Origin: Clostridia bacterium
GTDB lineage: Bacteria; Bacillota; Clostridia; Christensenellales; Aristaeellaceae
Reading direction: 5' to 3'
Length of the DNA: 7,193 bases
NCBI GenBank assembly: GCA_016296675.1
Contig: JAEDIV010000131.1
Span: 1 to 7,193 of the forward strand
This document shows positions 1 through 5,655 of this stretch, piece by piece; within the stretch, counting starts at the first letter, position 1, and the number at the start of each line of letters is the position of its first letter. The position numbers and the translations under genes are program-made. Under the pieces are notes generated by a model. That model did not search any database. It was given only the letters and a program-made list of their open reading frames with translations, and was not told the origin of the DNA.

Positions 1-7
1 CCGCCCG

Positions 8-68
8 GAAATCCCGCAGGATTTCAGGGGATCGGCCCTTCCCATCAAAAAAGGTTCTTTTTTGATGG
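8..68. other. Two tandem hairpins downstream of the solute-binding protein gene
   Basis: Two perfect inverted repeats lie side by side. One has a 7-bp stem (8-14 with 19-25, loop CGCA). The other has a 12-bp stem (42-53 with 57-68, arm CCATCAAAAAAG, loop GTT). No gene is visible in 1-141. The hairpins lie beyond the stop of the leftward binding-protein gene and next to a third, GC-rich hairpin at 72-105. They could be backup terminators, the terminator of a gene outside the window, or part of an intergenic repeat. The inverted repeats are directly seen; their role is inferred. Confidence 0.5.
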
Positions 69-71
69 CTT

Positions 72-105
72 GAACCGCCCCGCAGAAAATTCTGCGGGGC
101 GGTTC
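72..105. terminator. GC-rich hairpin, probable Rho-independent terminator
   Basis: A perfect 16-bp stem (72-87 pairing with 90-105, core CCGCCCCGCAGAA) has a two-base loop. It lies 37 bases beyond the stop codon of the leftward binding-protein gene, where a terminator would be expected. The minus-strand transcript has no U-tract directly after the stem. The plus-strand side is followed by TTCATT, so the hairpin may instead serve a rightward gene located left of the window, or both directions. Strand is therefore left open. Confidence 0.6.
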
Positions 106-141
106 TTCATTGCATGAAAATATCTAAATCAAATGTTTGAA

Positions 142-1620
142 TTAGAAGCCCATGTCGGCGCGCCATGCGTCGAGCTGGTTCTGGAGTTCGTCGATAACAA
201 CGTCAACACCGGCGGCGTTGAGGGCATCGAGGAATGCGGGCAGGGTGGTCTCGGGATCAGCAAGGCCGCCGACCAGCGGATCGAGGTACTGGCTGATAAC
301 CTGACGTACGGCAGCAAGCTCGGTGAGGATGCCGGACTCGTCGAAGGCGAAGCCTACGTTGTCAGAGTAAGCGAGTTCTTTGCCGAAAGCTTCGTACATT
401 TCAACCATGTTGACGGGCAGGGTGTTGTCGGGCTCGGCGATGATGAACGCATGATAGTAAGCGGTGTTGATGTACCACTTGCTCTCGTCAGCGTGACGGG
501 TGATCTGGCCGTTTTCATTGCGGTCCCAGTTGAGGCCTTCGATGCCGTAGGCAACGAGGTTGGCGAACTCGGGATCGGCTACGCAGGCGTTGAGGAACAT
601 CATAACGCGGGCGGGATCGCCGGAGGTGGCGGAGATGGCGTTCATGGAGCCGTAGATCTTATCAGTGGTGGTGAAGGCGTAGTTGGTGAAGTAGGGCTCA
701 AAGTCATGCTTGTAGGTCTTTTCGTTACCGGCAAGGCGCTTGGCCATGGAGTCCTGGGTAACAACTACGGGGTCGTTCTTCTTGAGGGAAGCGCTGGTGT
801 CGGGATCCTTCGGCAGAACGCCGGCCTGAGCGAGCTCATAGGTATCCTTAACAAAGGCTTCGAACTCGGGGGTGGCATACTGGTTGATAACTACGTTGTG
901 CTCAACGCCTTCGAAGGAGCCGTCGCCAACGACGCAGACGCCGGGATCTTCGTTATTGCCGGTGAGGGCTTCGTAGGGATACAGAGCCTGGAACTGAGCG
1001 CTGGAGAAGCTGGTGATGTAGCCGTTGGGGCCGGCATTGGCAGCAGCCAGTTCTTTGGTGAAGGTCTTGAAGGCATCCCATCTCTCGAACTTGTCGAGGG
1101 TGTCGTCGTATACCCATTCTACATCAACGCCGGCTTCGTTGGCCTGGTCGATGGAGATCTGGAAATAGTAGTGAGAGCAGGAATACTTGTGGGTGGGAAC
1201 GGCGTAGAACTCACCGTCGATGGTGACAGCCTGCCAGAGGGAGGCCGGCCACTTGGCGAGGATATCCTGGCCGTATTCCTGGATGAGGTCGCTCAGCGGA
1301 TAGAAGGCTTCCTTCGCAACATAGTTGGCGTACTCGTTGGCGATCATGACAAGGTCGAACTTCTCCTGACCGGAGGACAGGTACTGCATCTTTTCAACGG
1401 TCTCGTTGTAGGTGCCCTTGATGATCTTGAGGGTGCAGTTGAACTTTTCGGTTAAGTAGGCATTGATGGCCGCTTCTACTTCGGCGTCCTTTTCATGTAC
1501 TTCACCTACGGTGTACCATACGATCTCATAGGGATCGAGGGTGGAGGGATCGATCTCGGCGAAAGCGGTAAAGCCTGCCATCATGAGAACGAAAACGAGT
1601 AAGAGACAAAGCTTTTTCAT
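142..1620 (-). CDS. Extracellular solute-binding protein of a CUT1 carbohydrate ABC transporter (YtcQ/LipO-like, DUF3502-type C-terminus)
   Basis: This is the ligand-capturing component of a sugar or oligosaccharide importer, 492 residues, acting outside the membrane. Residues 1-21 form a signal peptide (MKK, hydrophobic core, AFA before E22), which looks like a signal peptidase I site. Gram-positive binding proteins normally carry a lipobox cysteine, but here the MAG-x position (residue 17) is Phe. The mature protein opens with a typical WYTVG strand (35-39). The C-terminal part carries a KIYGSMNAIS segment (321-330), GDPARVMMFLN (334-344) and NLVAYGIEGLNW (354-365), and it ends in a helix around GVDVVIDELQNQLDAW. 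These are features I associate with DUF3502-type binding proteins paired with LplB/LplC permeases. The start is fixed by AAAGGAGG seven bases before ATG 1620. It is the last gene of the minus-strand transporter cluster. The true ligand cannot be read from the sequence. Confidence 0.93.
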   Translation of the reverse strand: MKKLCLLLVFVLMMAGFTAFAEIDPSTLDPYEIVWYTVGEVHEKDAEVEAAINAYLTEKFNCTLKIIKGTYNETVEKMQYLSSGQEKFDLVMIANEYANYVAKEAFYPLSDLIQEYGQDILAKWPASLWQAVTIDGEFYAVPTHKYSCSHYYFQISIDQANEAGVDVEWVYDDTLDKFERWDAFKTFTKELAAANAGPNGYITSFSSAQFQALYPYEALTGNNEDPGVCVVGDGSFEGVEHNVVINQYATPEFEAFVKDTYELAQAGVLPKDPDTSASLKKNDPVVVTQDSMAKRLAGNEKTYKHDFEPYFTNYAFTTTDKIYGSMNAISATSGDPARVMMFLNACVADPEFANLVAYGIEGLNWDRNENGQITRHADESKWYINTAYYHAFIIAEPDNTLPVNMVEMYEAFGKELAYSDNVGFAFDESGILTELAAVRQVISQYLDPLVGGLADPETTLPAFLDALNAAGVDVVIDELQNQLDAWRADMGF

Positions 1621-1646
1621 GGGTTTACCTCCTTTAAAATTATATC

Positions 1647-1666
1647 TCAGCGCTTTTTGCGCCTGA
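1647..1666 (-). promoter_or_regulatory. Hairpin in the 5' untranslated region of the binding-protein mRNA
   Basis: In the minus-strand transcript TCAGGCGC, an A5 loop and GCGCTGA form a 7-bp stem with one bulged G. It ends about 12 bases before the AAAGGAGG ribosome binding site. A hairpin at the 5' side of a binding-protein cistron could protect a processed mRNA end and raise its level over the permeases. The structure is seen in the sequence; the role is inferred. Confidence 0.35.
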
Positions 1667-1684
1667 TATCGGGGAATGGGTTAG

Positions 1685-1698
1685 GGAAAACGCTTCCA
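1685..1698. promoter_or_regulatory. LacI/CcpA-type operator-like site upstream of the binding-protein gene
   Basis: On the minus strand the site reads TGGAAGCGTTTTCC. It matches the cre pattern TGWAANCGNWWNCA at 12 of 14 positions by my hand alignment. It lies 65-78 bases upstream of ATG 1620, between the start codon and the inverted-repeat element. A sister site sharing GGAARCGYTTT lies at 3855-3868, upstream of the permease genes. Carbon catabolite control or a local LacI-family regulator is plausible, but no regulator gene is in the window. Confidence 0.35.
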
Positions 1699-1701
1699 TA
1701 A

Positions 1702-1858
1702 GGCTCCCTTGTGCAAAGGGAGCTGTCAAAAATCCCTGGATTTTTGACTGAGGGATTGCAGCTCACTTTTCAAAGCAAATACCTGCGGTTATCCATCGTT
1801 TGCCAATCCCTCCGGCTTCGCCTGACGGCGAACCCACCTCCCTTTACACAAGGGAGGC
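1702..1858. repeat. 157-bp inverted-repeat intergenic element (MITE-like)
   Basis: The terminal arms 1702-1725 and 1835-1858 are inverted copies matching at 21 of 24 bases. Each arm also folds on its own: GCTCCCTT/AAGGGAGC with loop GTGCA at 1703-1723, and CCTCCCTT/AAGGGAGG with loop TACAC at 1837-1857. A second inverted pair, GAGGGATTG (1750-1758) and CAATCCCTC (1804-1812), lies inside. Further hairpins occur at 1725-1748 (11-bp stem) and 1817-1832 (6-bp stem, loop TGAC). There is no coding capacity and no clear target-site duplication. It fills most of the gap between permease 2 (stop at 1885) and the binding-protein gene. I recall similar CTCCCTT/AAGGGAG palindromes between genes in gut Clostridia, but copy number cannot be tested here. 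Confidence 0.8.
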
Positions 1859-1884
1859 AAAAAGAGTGCGTCCCGCTTTCGGGC

Positions 1885-2811
1885 TTAACCCTTTACAGCG
1901 CCAAGGGTCAGACCCTTGATAAAGTACTTCTGGAAATAGGGGTAGAACAGAAGTACGGGGGTCATCGAAAGAACGGTCAGCGCCATCTTGGCCGATTCGT
2001 TGGGAAGATCCAACAGAAGCAGCATGCCTTCTTCGGAAGCGGCGAAGTCGGGATCGTTGATGAGGGTCTGGATTTCGCGCATGGTGCGCTGGAGCATGTA
2101 CTGGATTGTCCAGAGGTTTCTGTCGTCGATGTACATAAGAACATTGAACCAGCTGGAGAAATAGGCGATGGAGAGGAAAAGACCGATGGTAGCCAGAGCG
2201 GGCTTTGAAATCGGGAGGATGATCTGATAATAGATTCTGAATTCTCCCGCGCCGTCGATTTTCGCCGCTTCAATCAGCGATTCCGTTCCGGCGTTTGAGA
2301 AGAAGGTGCGAAGAACGATGATGTTGTACGCGCCTGCCATACCGGGGAGCAGGAGCACCCAGATGGTGTCTCTTAAGCCGTAGACGTTGGTGTTGATGAT
2401 GTAGCTGGCGACCAGACCGCCGGAGAACAGCATGGTGAAGTACGCATAGAAGGTGAGCACGCGGTTGAAGGTGAATTCCTTTCTGGCAATCGCGTAGGCG
2501 TACATCGTCATGATCAGAAGGCCGAAGAACGTACCGGCAACCGTCAGGATGATGGTGTTTTTGTAGGAGTTGATGATGGTTGTAAGGCTCTGATCAAACA
2601 TGGTTTTGTATGCCATGAGACTCCACTGTTCGGGGAAAAGGCTGAAACCGTTTTTGATGATGGATTTCTCTGCGGTGAAGGAGGTGATGTATACAAGAAG
2701 TACGGGAAGCAGACAGGACAAGGAGAGAACGGTAAAGACGATATTCAATACGACGCTTGCGGAATCGGAGATTTCAAGCGGACCGCGCTTGTATTTACTG
2801 AAAAGACGCAT
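1885..2811 (-). CDS. Carbohydrate ABC transporter permease, LplC/YtcP-like
   Basis: This is the second membrane subunit of the CUT1 sugar importer, 308 residues. It has about six hydrophobic segments (roughly 21-44, 86-108, 117-136, 149-168, 203-223, 275-292). The cytoplasmic EAA loop that docks the ATPase is clear at 181-200 (EAAKIDGA, then ILP). The segment GGLVASYIIN (131-140) and the C-terminal ending GLTLGAVKG are typical of LplC-type permeases. ATG 2811 is preceded by AAAGGAG at good spacing. The stop of permease 1 lies 18 bases upstream, so the two permeases are surely co-transcribed and should form a heterodimer. The binding-protein gene follows after a 264-base gap holding the inverted-repeat element. 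No ATPase is encoded nearby; a shared MsmK-type ATPase encoded elsewhere is usual for this family. Confidence 0.95.
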   Translation of the reverse strand: MRLFSKYKRGPLEISDSASVVLNIVFTVLSLSCLLPVLLVYITSFTAEKSIIKNGFSLFPEQWSLMAYKTMFDQSLTTIINSYKNTIILTVAGTFFGLLIMTMYAYAIARKEFTFNRVLTFYAYFTMLFSGGLVASYIINTNVYGLRDTIWVLLLPGMAGAYNIIVLRTFFSNAGTESLIEAAKIDGAGEFRIYYQIILPISKPALATIGLFLSIAYFSSWFNVLMYIDDRNLWTIQYMLQRTMREIQTLINDPDFAASEEGMLLLLDLPNESAKMALTVLSMTPVLLFYPYFQKYFIKGLTLGAVKG

Positions 2812-2829
2812 GGATTTACTCTCCTTTCC

Positions 2830-3780
2830 TTAGAACATAGCCAGATCGCTGTCGATCATGTCGATAATCTTGTTGGTGGTAACAACCAGGATGAAGCCGC
2901 AGACGCTCTGAACCAGCGCAACCGCAGAGGAAAGCGAAACGTCGTTGGAATTGCGCAGAGTGTTGTAAACAAATACGTCGATGGTATTGGTGACCGGCTG
3001 AAGAAGACCGGAATTGAGCGGAACCTGATAGAAAAGGTCAAAGTTGGAGTGGAAGAAGTTTCCGACCTTCATGATGGCAAGGATGACGATCATGGGCTTT
3101 AAGAAGGGGATGGTGATGTGCAGAATCTGCTGCCACTTGCTTGCGCCGTCGATGACCGCCGCCTCGTAATATTCATCGGAAATGCCGGTGATGGTGCCCA
3201 GATATATAATGGAAGAATAACCCGTGCCCTTCCAGGAATAGATGATAAACAGGAACCAGGGCCAGTATTTCTTCTCACTATAGAAGGGAATGGGCTCCTT
3301 GCCCATGCCTTCCAGGAAGTGCTTGATAATGCCGCTGTCCGCAGACAGTATGGCAAATACGATAACGGAAACAACGACATAGGAAACGAAATGGGGCATG
3401 ATGAGAAGAGACTGATATACGCGCGCAACTTTTTTATTTCTGACTTCGTTTAAGCCGATGGCGAGCATCATGGGGAATACAATGCCGGATACAAGGAAAA
3501 CAGAGTTATAAGTAAGCGTATTCTTAAGCGCCATCCAGAAATAGCTGTTTTTGATCATGAACTCGAAGTTCTTGAAACCCAGCCACTCGCTGCCGAAAAT
3601 ACCGCGGTTGGGGATGAAATTTTTGAATGCCAGAACTGTGCCGACCATGGGCATATAATTGAAAAGAAAGAAAAAAACTATGCCGGGCAGCGTCATTAAA
3701 AGAAGCGGAACATCCGTACGAGCGCGCCGGCGCAGATTCATAATTTTTAATTCTTTTCCGGTCTTTCGAGCGGACTGCAT
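2830..3780 (-). CDS. Carbohydrate ABC transporter permease, LplB/YtePlike
   Basis: This is the first membrane subunit of the CUT1 sugar importer, 316 residues. A basic N-terminus (RRRAR, 17-21) precedes the first hydrophobic segment. About six hydrophobic segments are visible (near 25-50, 92-110, 123-146, 174-194, 227-247, 284-305). The EAA loop runs from E206 (EAAVIDGASKWQ) to the IP at 224-225 and is the docking site for the ATPase. YMPMVGTVLAFKNF (42-55) and the WKGTGYSSIIYL region (183-194) are typical of LplB-type proteins. ATG 3780 is chosen because AAAGGAG lies nine bases upstream; the internal ATG at codon 14 has no such support. It is the first gene of the cluster, directly behind a strong promoter, and pairs with the permease encoded 18 bases downstream. 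Confidence 0.95.
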   Translation of the reverse strand: MQSARKTGKELKIMNLRRRARTDVPLLLMTLPGIVFFFLFNYMPMVGTVLAFKNFIPNRGIFGSEWLGFKNFEFMIKNSYFWMALKNTLTYNSVFLVSGIVFPMMLAIGLNEVRNKKVARVYQSLLIMPHFVSYVVVSVIVFAILSADSGIIKHFLEGMGKEPIPFYSEKKYWPWFLFIIYSWKGTGYSSIIYLGTITGISDEYYEAAVIDGASKWQQILHITIPFLKPMIVILAIMKVGNFFHSNFDLFYQVPLNSGLLQPVTNTIDVFVYNTLRNSNDVSLSSAVALVQSVCGFILVVTTNKIIDMIDSDLAMF

Positions 3781-3815
3781 AAAATCAAACTCCTTTCCAT
3801 TGGTCCATATGTATA

Positions 3816-3844
3816 ATTATAGCAGTTGTGTAATATAAAATCAA
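3816..3844 (-). promoter_or_regulatory. Sigma-70/SigA-type promoter of the transporter operon
   Basis: On the minus strand TTGATT (3844-3839) and TATAAT (3821-3816) are separated by exactly 17 bases, with TGC directly before the -10 giving an extended -10. The predicted transcription start is near 3809, leaving a leader of roughly 28 bases that contains the ribosome binding site of permease 1. This is the best promoter match in the window. Confidence 0.8.
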
Positions 3845-3854
3845 GCATTATTTT

Positions 3855-3868
3855 TCAAAGCGTTTCCT
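3855..3868. promoter_or_regulatory. LacI/CcpA-type operator-like site upstream of the transporter promoter
   Basis: The plus strand reads TCAAAGCGTTTCCT, 12 of 14 positions of the cre pattern TGWAANCGNWWNCA by hand alignment. It sits just upstream of the -35 element, centred about 52 bases before the predicted start. That position would suit activation rather than simple blocking. It is flanked by a wider inverted pair, TTTTCA (3852-3857) and TGAAAA (3872-3877). The core GGAARCGYTTT recurs at 1685-1698. Confidence 0.35.
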
Positions 3869-4004
3869 GTGTGAAAACAGAATAAGAAAAAGGAATGTAC
3901 ACCGGATGTTTCTTTTGTTTGGAGTATGGCGGACAAAGATATTGGAAATCTGCCTTCATTTGTTTTGATATAACGTTGTTTGTGCTAATTTTATCCTATT
4001 TTTA
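3869..4004. other. AT-rich spacer between divergent transcription units
   Basis: The space between the divergent genes (3781-4068) holds the leftward promoter and operator-like site, then this AT-rich stretch, then the rightward promoter. I see no RNA gene or repeat in it. A 45-codon open frame starting at 3895 was examined and not accepted, because its purine-rich stretch abuts the start codon with no spacing. Confidence 0.5.
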
Positions 4005-4033
4005 TTGCGTGATTGACCTCAGCGTGCTATAAT
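4005..4033 (+). promoter_or_regulatory. Extended -10 promoter of the exonuclease-HD gene
   Basis: TATAAT (4028-4033) is preceded directly by TGC (extended -10). A weak -35, TTGCGT (4005-4010), lies 17 bases upstream. A better-looking TTGACC at 4013 is only nine bases away and cannot serve as -35. The transcription start should fall near 4040, which leaves almost no leader before ATG 4045 and supports GTG 4069 as the real start codon. Confidence 0.6.
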
Positions 4034-4054
4034 GCCATGGATACATGTGCATTG

Positions 4055-4061
4055 AAAGGGG
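4055..4061 (+). promoter_or_regulatory. Ribosome binding site that selects the GTG start at 4069
   Basis: AAAGGGG lies seven bases upstream of GTG 4069. The earlier in-frame ATG at 4045 has no purine-rich site upstream and would place this site inside the coding region. The protein made from GTG begins MYYVVIDLEW, putting the exonuclease first motif at the very N-terminus as is usual for the family. Confidence 0.7.
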
Positions 4062-4068
4062 AAAAAAC

Positions 4069-5604
4069 GTGTATTACGTTGTTATCGATCTTGAATGGAA
4101 CCAATACCATAATCCCATGTGGACGCCCACGAGCAGGTCGGGCGTTAAAATGCATGAGGAAATCATTCAGATCGGCGCGGTAAAGACGGATAAGGATATG
4201 AATCCGGTCGATACCTTTAAAATGTATGTTCGCCTTGCGGGCGGCCGCAGGCTTGACAGATACGTAAAAAAGCTTACGCATATTACCGATTCCGACATCG
4301 CAAGCGGCGAGGATTTTCCTGTTGCTGCGCCGGAATTTGCCAAATGGCTTGAAGGCGTGGACGCCGTTTTCAGCTGGGGCGCGGACGATAGACGCGTGTT
4401 TTTGAACAACCTCGCCTTCCATTCTCTGGAAGCGCCCGCCTGCCCGTGGTATGACGGCCAGAAGATCTATGCCGCCCAGAAGCCGGAGCATGGAAGCCTG
4501 GGTCTTAAAAACATTGCGCAGGAAGAGGGCGTTTATGTCAACCTCACGCTGCACGATGCATTGAACGACGCCATCCTGACGGCTTTCTGCATGAAGGATC
4601 TGGATATTGAGAAGGGCATAAAGGAATACAACGCGCCCAAAAAGACGCAGGAAAATGCGGGCGAGCCCATGCCCGTTTCCACCAGCAAAACCCATCGCCA
4701 TCAGTCGCAGCAGGCGGCATGGGAAGAAGCCAACAACGGCCTTCTCCATTGCCCGGAATGCATGCAGAGCCTGGAATGGTCGGGCGATGAAAAGGGCACG
4801 ATTGAAAAGTGGTACAAGCCGGCAACATGTAAAACCCACGGCGAATTCATCATCAAGGGCGAATTCCTGGGCCAGAAATATTCGCAGCTAAAGCTTTCCT
4901 TCTATAAGCCCACTGAGGACATTATGCAAATGATCGAAGGAAAACCCGATTCTCCCGCAAAGAAGCGGCGCAGAAGAAGAAAAAAGAAAGCGGCGAACAA
5001 GCCGGAATCCATTTCCGGCGAAGAGATGCTCGCGCGCGCCATTGCGTTCGCGGCGGAAAAGCACAAAGAGCAGACACGAAAGGGCACGTCCGTTCCCTAC
5101 ATCGTGCATCCCATGGAGGCGGCCGCGATTGTCGCGACCATGTCGGACGACGCGTGCGTGATTGCCGCGGCGGTTCTTCACGACGTGCTTGAAGACTGCC
5201 AGGGCGTTACGCAGGATGACATTGAAAATGCCTTCGGCGCACACGTTGCCGATCTCGTGGCGGCGGAAACCTGCCCTGCGCCTGAAAACGCGACATGGAA
5301 AGAGCGCAAGCAGGCTACGCTTGACAAGCTTGTGATTGCGGACGAAGAACAGCTGATGGTCGCGCTTTCCGACAAGCTTTCCAATATCCGGGCGATGAAG
5401 CGCGATTACGACAAAATCGGAAACAAACTTTTTGAGCGCTTCAGCGTTACCGACAAGAAAATGCATGCCTGGTACTACAGGTCCCTTAAGGATGTTCTGG
5501 AACCTGTTTCGCGGTTTGATGCCTACAGCGAGTTTACAAAGCTGGTCGACAGCGTATTTGGCAAAAAAAGGACGCCAAAAAACGAAGAAAAACAATCAAA
5601 TTAA
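4069..5604 (+). CDS. DEDDh 3'-5' exonuclease fused to a SpoT/MESH1-type HD (p)ppGpp hydrolase domain
   Basis: A 511-residue two-enzyme protein, numbered from GTG 4069. Residues 1-180 are a DEDDh exonuclease resembling KapD/ERI1-like proteins: D7 and E9 (DLEWNQ), a THITDSDI segment (70-77), WGADDRR with D106/D107, and H162 with D167 (HDALND). Residues 227-258 hold CPEC and CKTH (C228, C231, C254, H257), a likely small zinc ribbon. Residues 298-307 are ten consecutive Lys/Arg. Residues 319-497 match a small alarmone hydrolase: RKG (337-339), YIVHP with H347, LHDVLED with H371, D372, E375, D376, and LSDKLSNIR with D435, N439, R441. There is no synthetase, TGS or ACT domain. The frame is continuous through the linker, so the fusion is real in this sequence. 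The gene is probably monocistronic, between its own promoter and terminator. Activities are inferred from motifs; the nucleic-acid substrate is unknown. Confidence 0.9.
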   Translation: MYYVVIDLEWNQYHNPMWTPTSRSGVKMHEEIIQIGAVKTDKDMNPVDTFKMYVRLAGGRRLDRYVKKLTHITDSDIASGEDFPVAAPEFAKWLEGVDAVFSWGADDRRVFLNNLAFHSLEAPACPWYDGQKIYAAQKPEHGSLGLKNIAQEEGVYVNLTLHDALNDAILTAFCMKDLDIEKGIKEYNAPKKTQENAGEPMPVSTSKTHRHQSQQAAWEEANNGLLHCPECMQSLEWSGDEKGTIEKWYKPATCKTHGEFIIKGEFLGQKYSQLKLSFYKPTEDIMQMIEGKPDSPAKKRRRRRKKKAANKPESISGEEMLARAIAFAAEKHKEQTRKGTSVPYIVHPMEAAAIVATMSDDACVIAAAVLHDVLEDCQGVTQDDIENAFGAHVADLVAAETCPAPENATWKERKQATLDKLVIADEEQLMVALSDKLSNIRAMKRDYDKIGNKLFERFSVTDKKMHAWYYRSLKDVLEPVSRFDAYSEFTKLVDSVFGKKRTPKNEEKQSN

Positions 5605-5609
5605 CCGTC

Positions 5610-5645
5610 AAATTACGCGCCGGGAGTACAACGGCGCGTAATTTT
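5610..5645 (+). terminator. Rho-independent-like terminator after the exonuclease-HD gene
   Basis: A perfect 12-bp stem (5610-5621, AAATTACGCGCC, with 5633-5644) has an 11-base loop and begins five bases after the stop codon. The 3' arm ends in AATTT and runs into TTTTA, giving a short U-tract. The predicted promoter of the next operon overlaps this hairpin. Confidence 0.7.
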
Positions 5646-5655
5646 ATGCTATAAT
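5627..5655 (+). promoter_or_regulatory. Extended -10 promoter of the Fe-S scaffold/GGGtGRT operon
   Basis: TATAAT (5650-5655) is preceded by TGC, giving the same TGCTATAAT as the other two promoters in the window. At 17-base spacing the -35 position is TACAAC (5627-5632), a weak match lying in the loop of the preceding terminator. The predicted start is near 5662, giving a leader of roughly 90 bases. Confidence 0.55.

Noticed and set aside
133..1455. 440-codon open frame on the plus strand opposite the binding-protein gene
   Set aside because: It has no ribosome binding site, the composition is Gly/Val-rich without recognisable domains, and it lies antisense to a clearly real gene. Its length follows from the codon bias of the opposite strand.
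1639..1644. TATAAT on the minus strand just before the binding-protein ribosome binding site
   Set aside because: A start seven bases downstream would fall in the ribosome binding site, and no -35 lies 16-18 bases upstream.
1702..1858. CRISPR-like array or tRNA in the structured intergenic region
   Set aside because: The repeats are inverted rather than direct with spacers, and no cloverleaf or conserved tRNA bases are present.
142..3780. Missing ATPase gene in the sugar transporter cluster as a sign of degradation
   Set aside because: Transporters of the LplB/LplC type are commonly encoded without an ATPase and use a shared one, so this is ordinary.
3895..4032. 45-codon open frame between the divergent promoters, with a hydrophobic C-terminal half
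   Set aside because: The AAAAAGGA stretch abuts the ATG with no spacing, no promoter is seen before it, and its stop codon overlaps the -10 of the next gene. It is probably a chance frame in AT-rich DNA.
4045..4068. ATG start at 4045 for the exonuclease-HD protein
   Set aside because: It lacks a ribosome binding site, lies about five bases after the predicted transcription start, and adds eight residues that do not belong to the exonuclease fold.
4027..4839. 270-codon open frame on the minus strand opposite the exonuclease domain
   Set aside because: It is a shadow of the exonuclease-HD coding region. It contains no recognised family and no supporting ribosome binding site.
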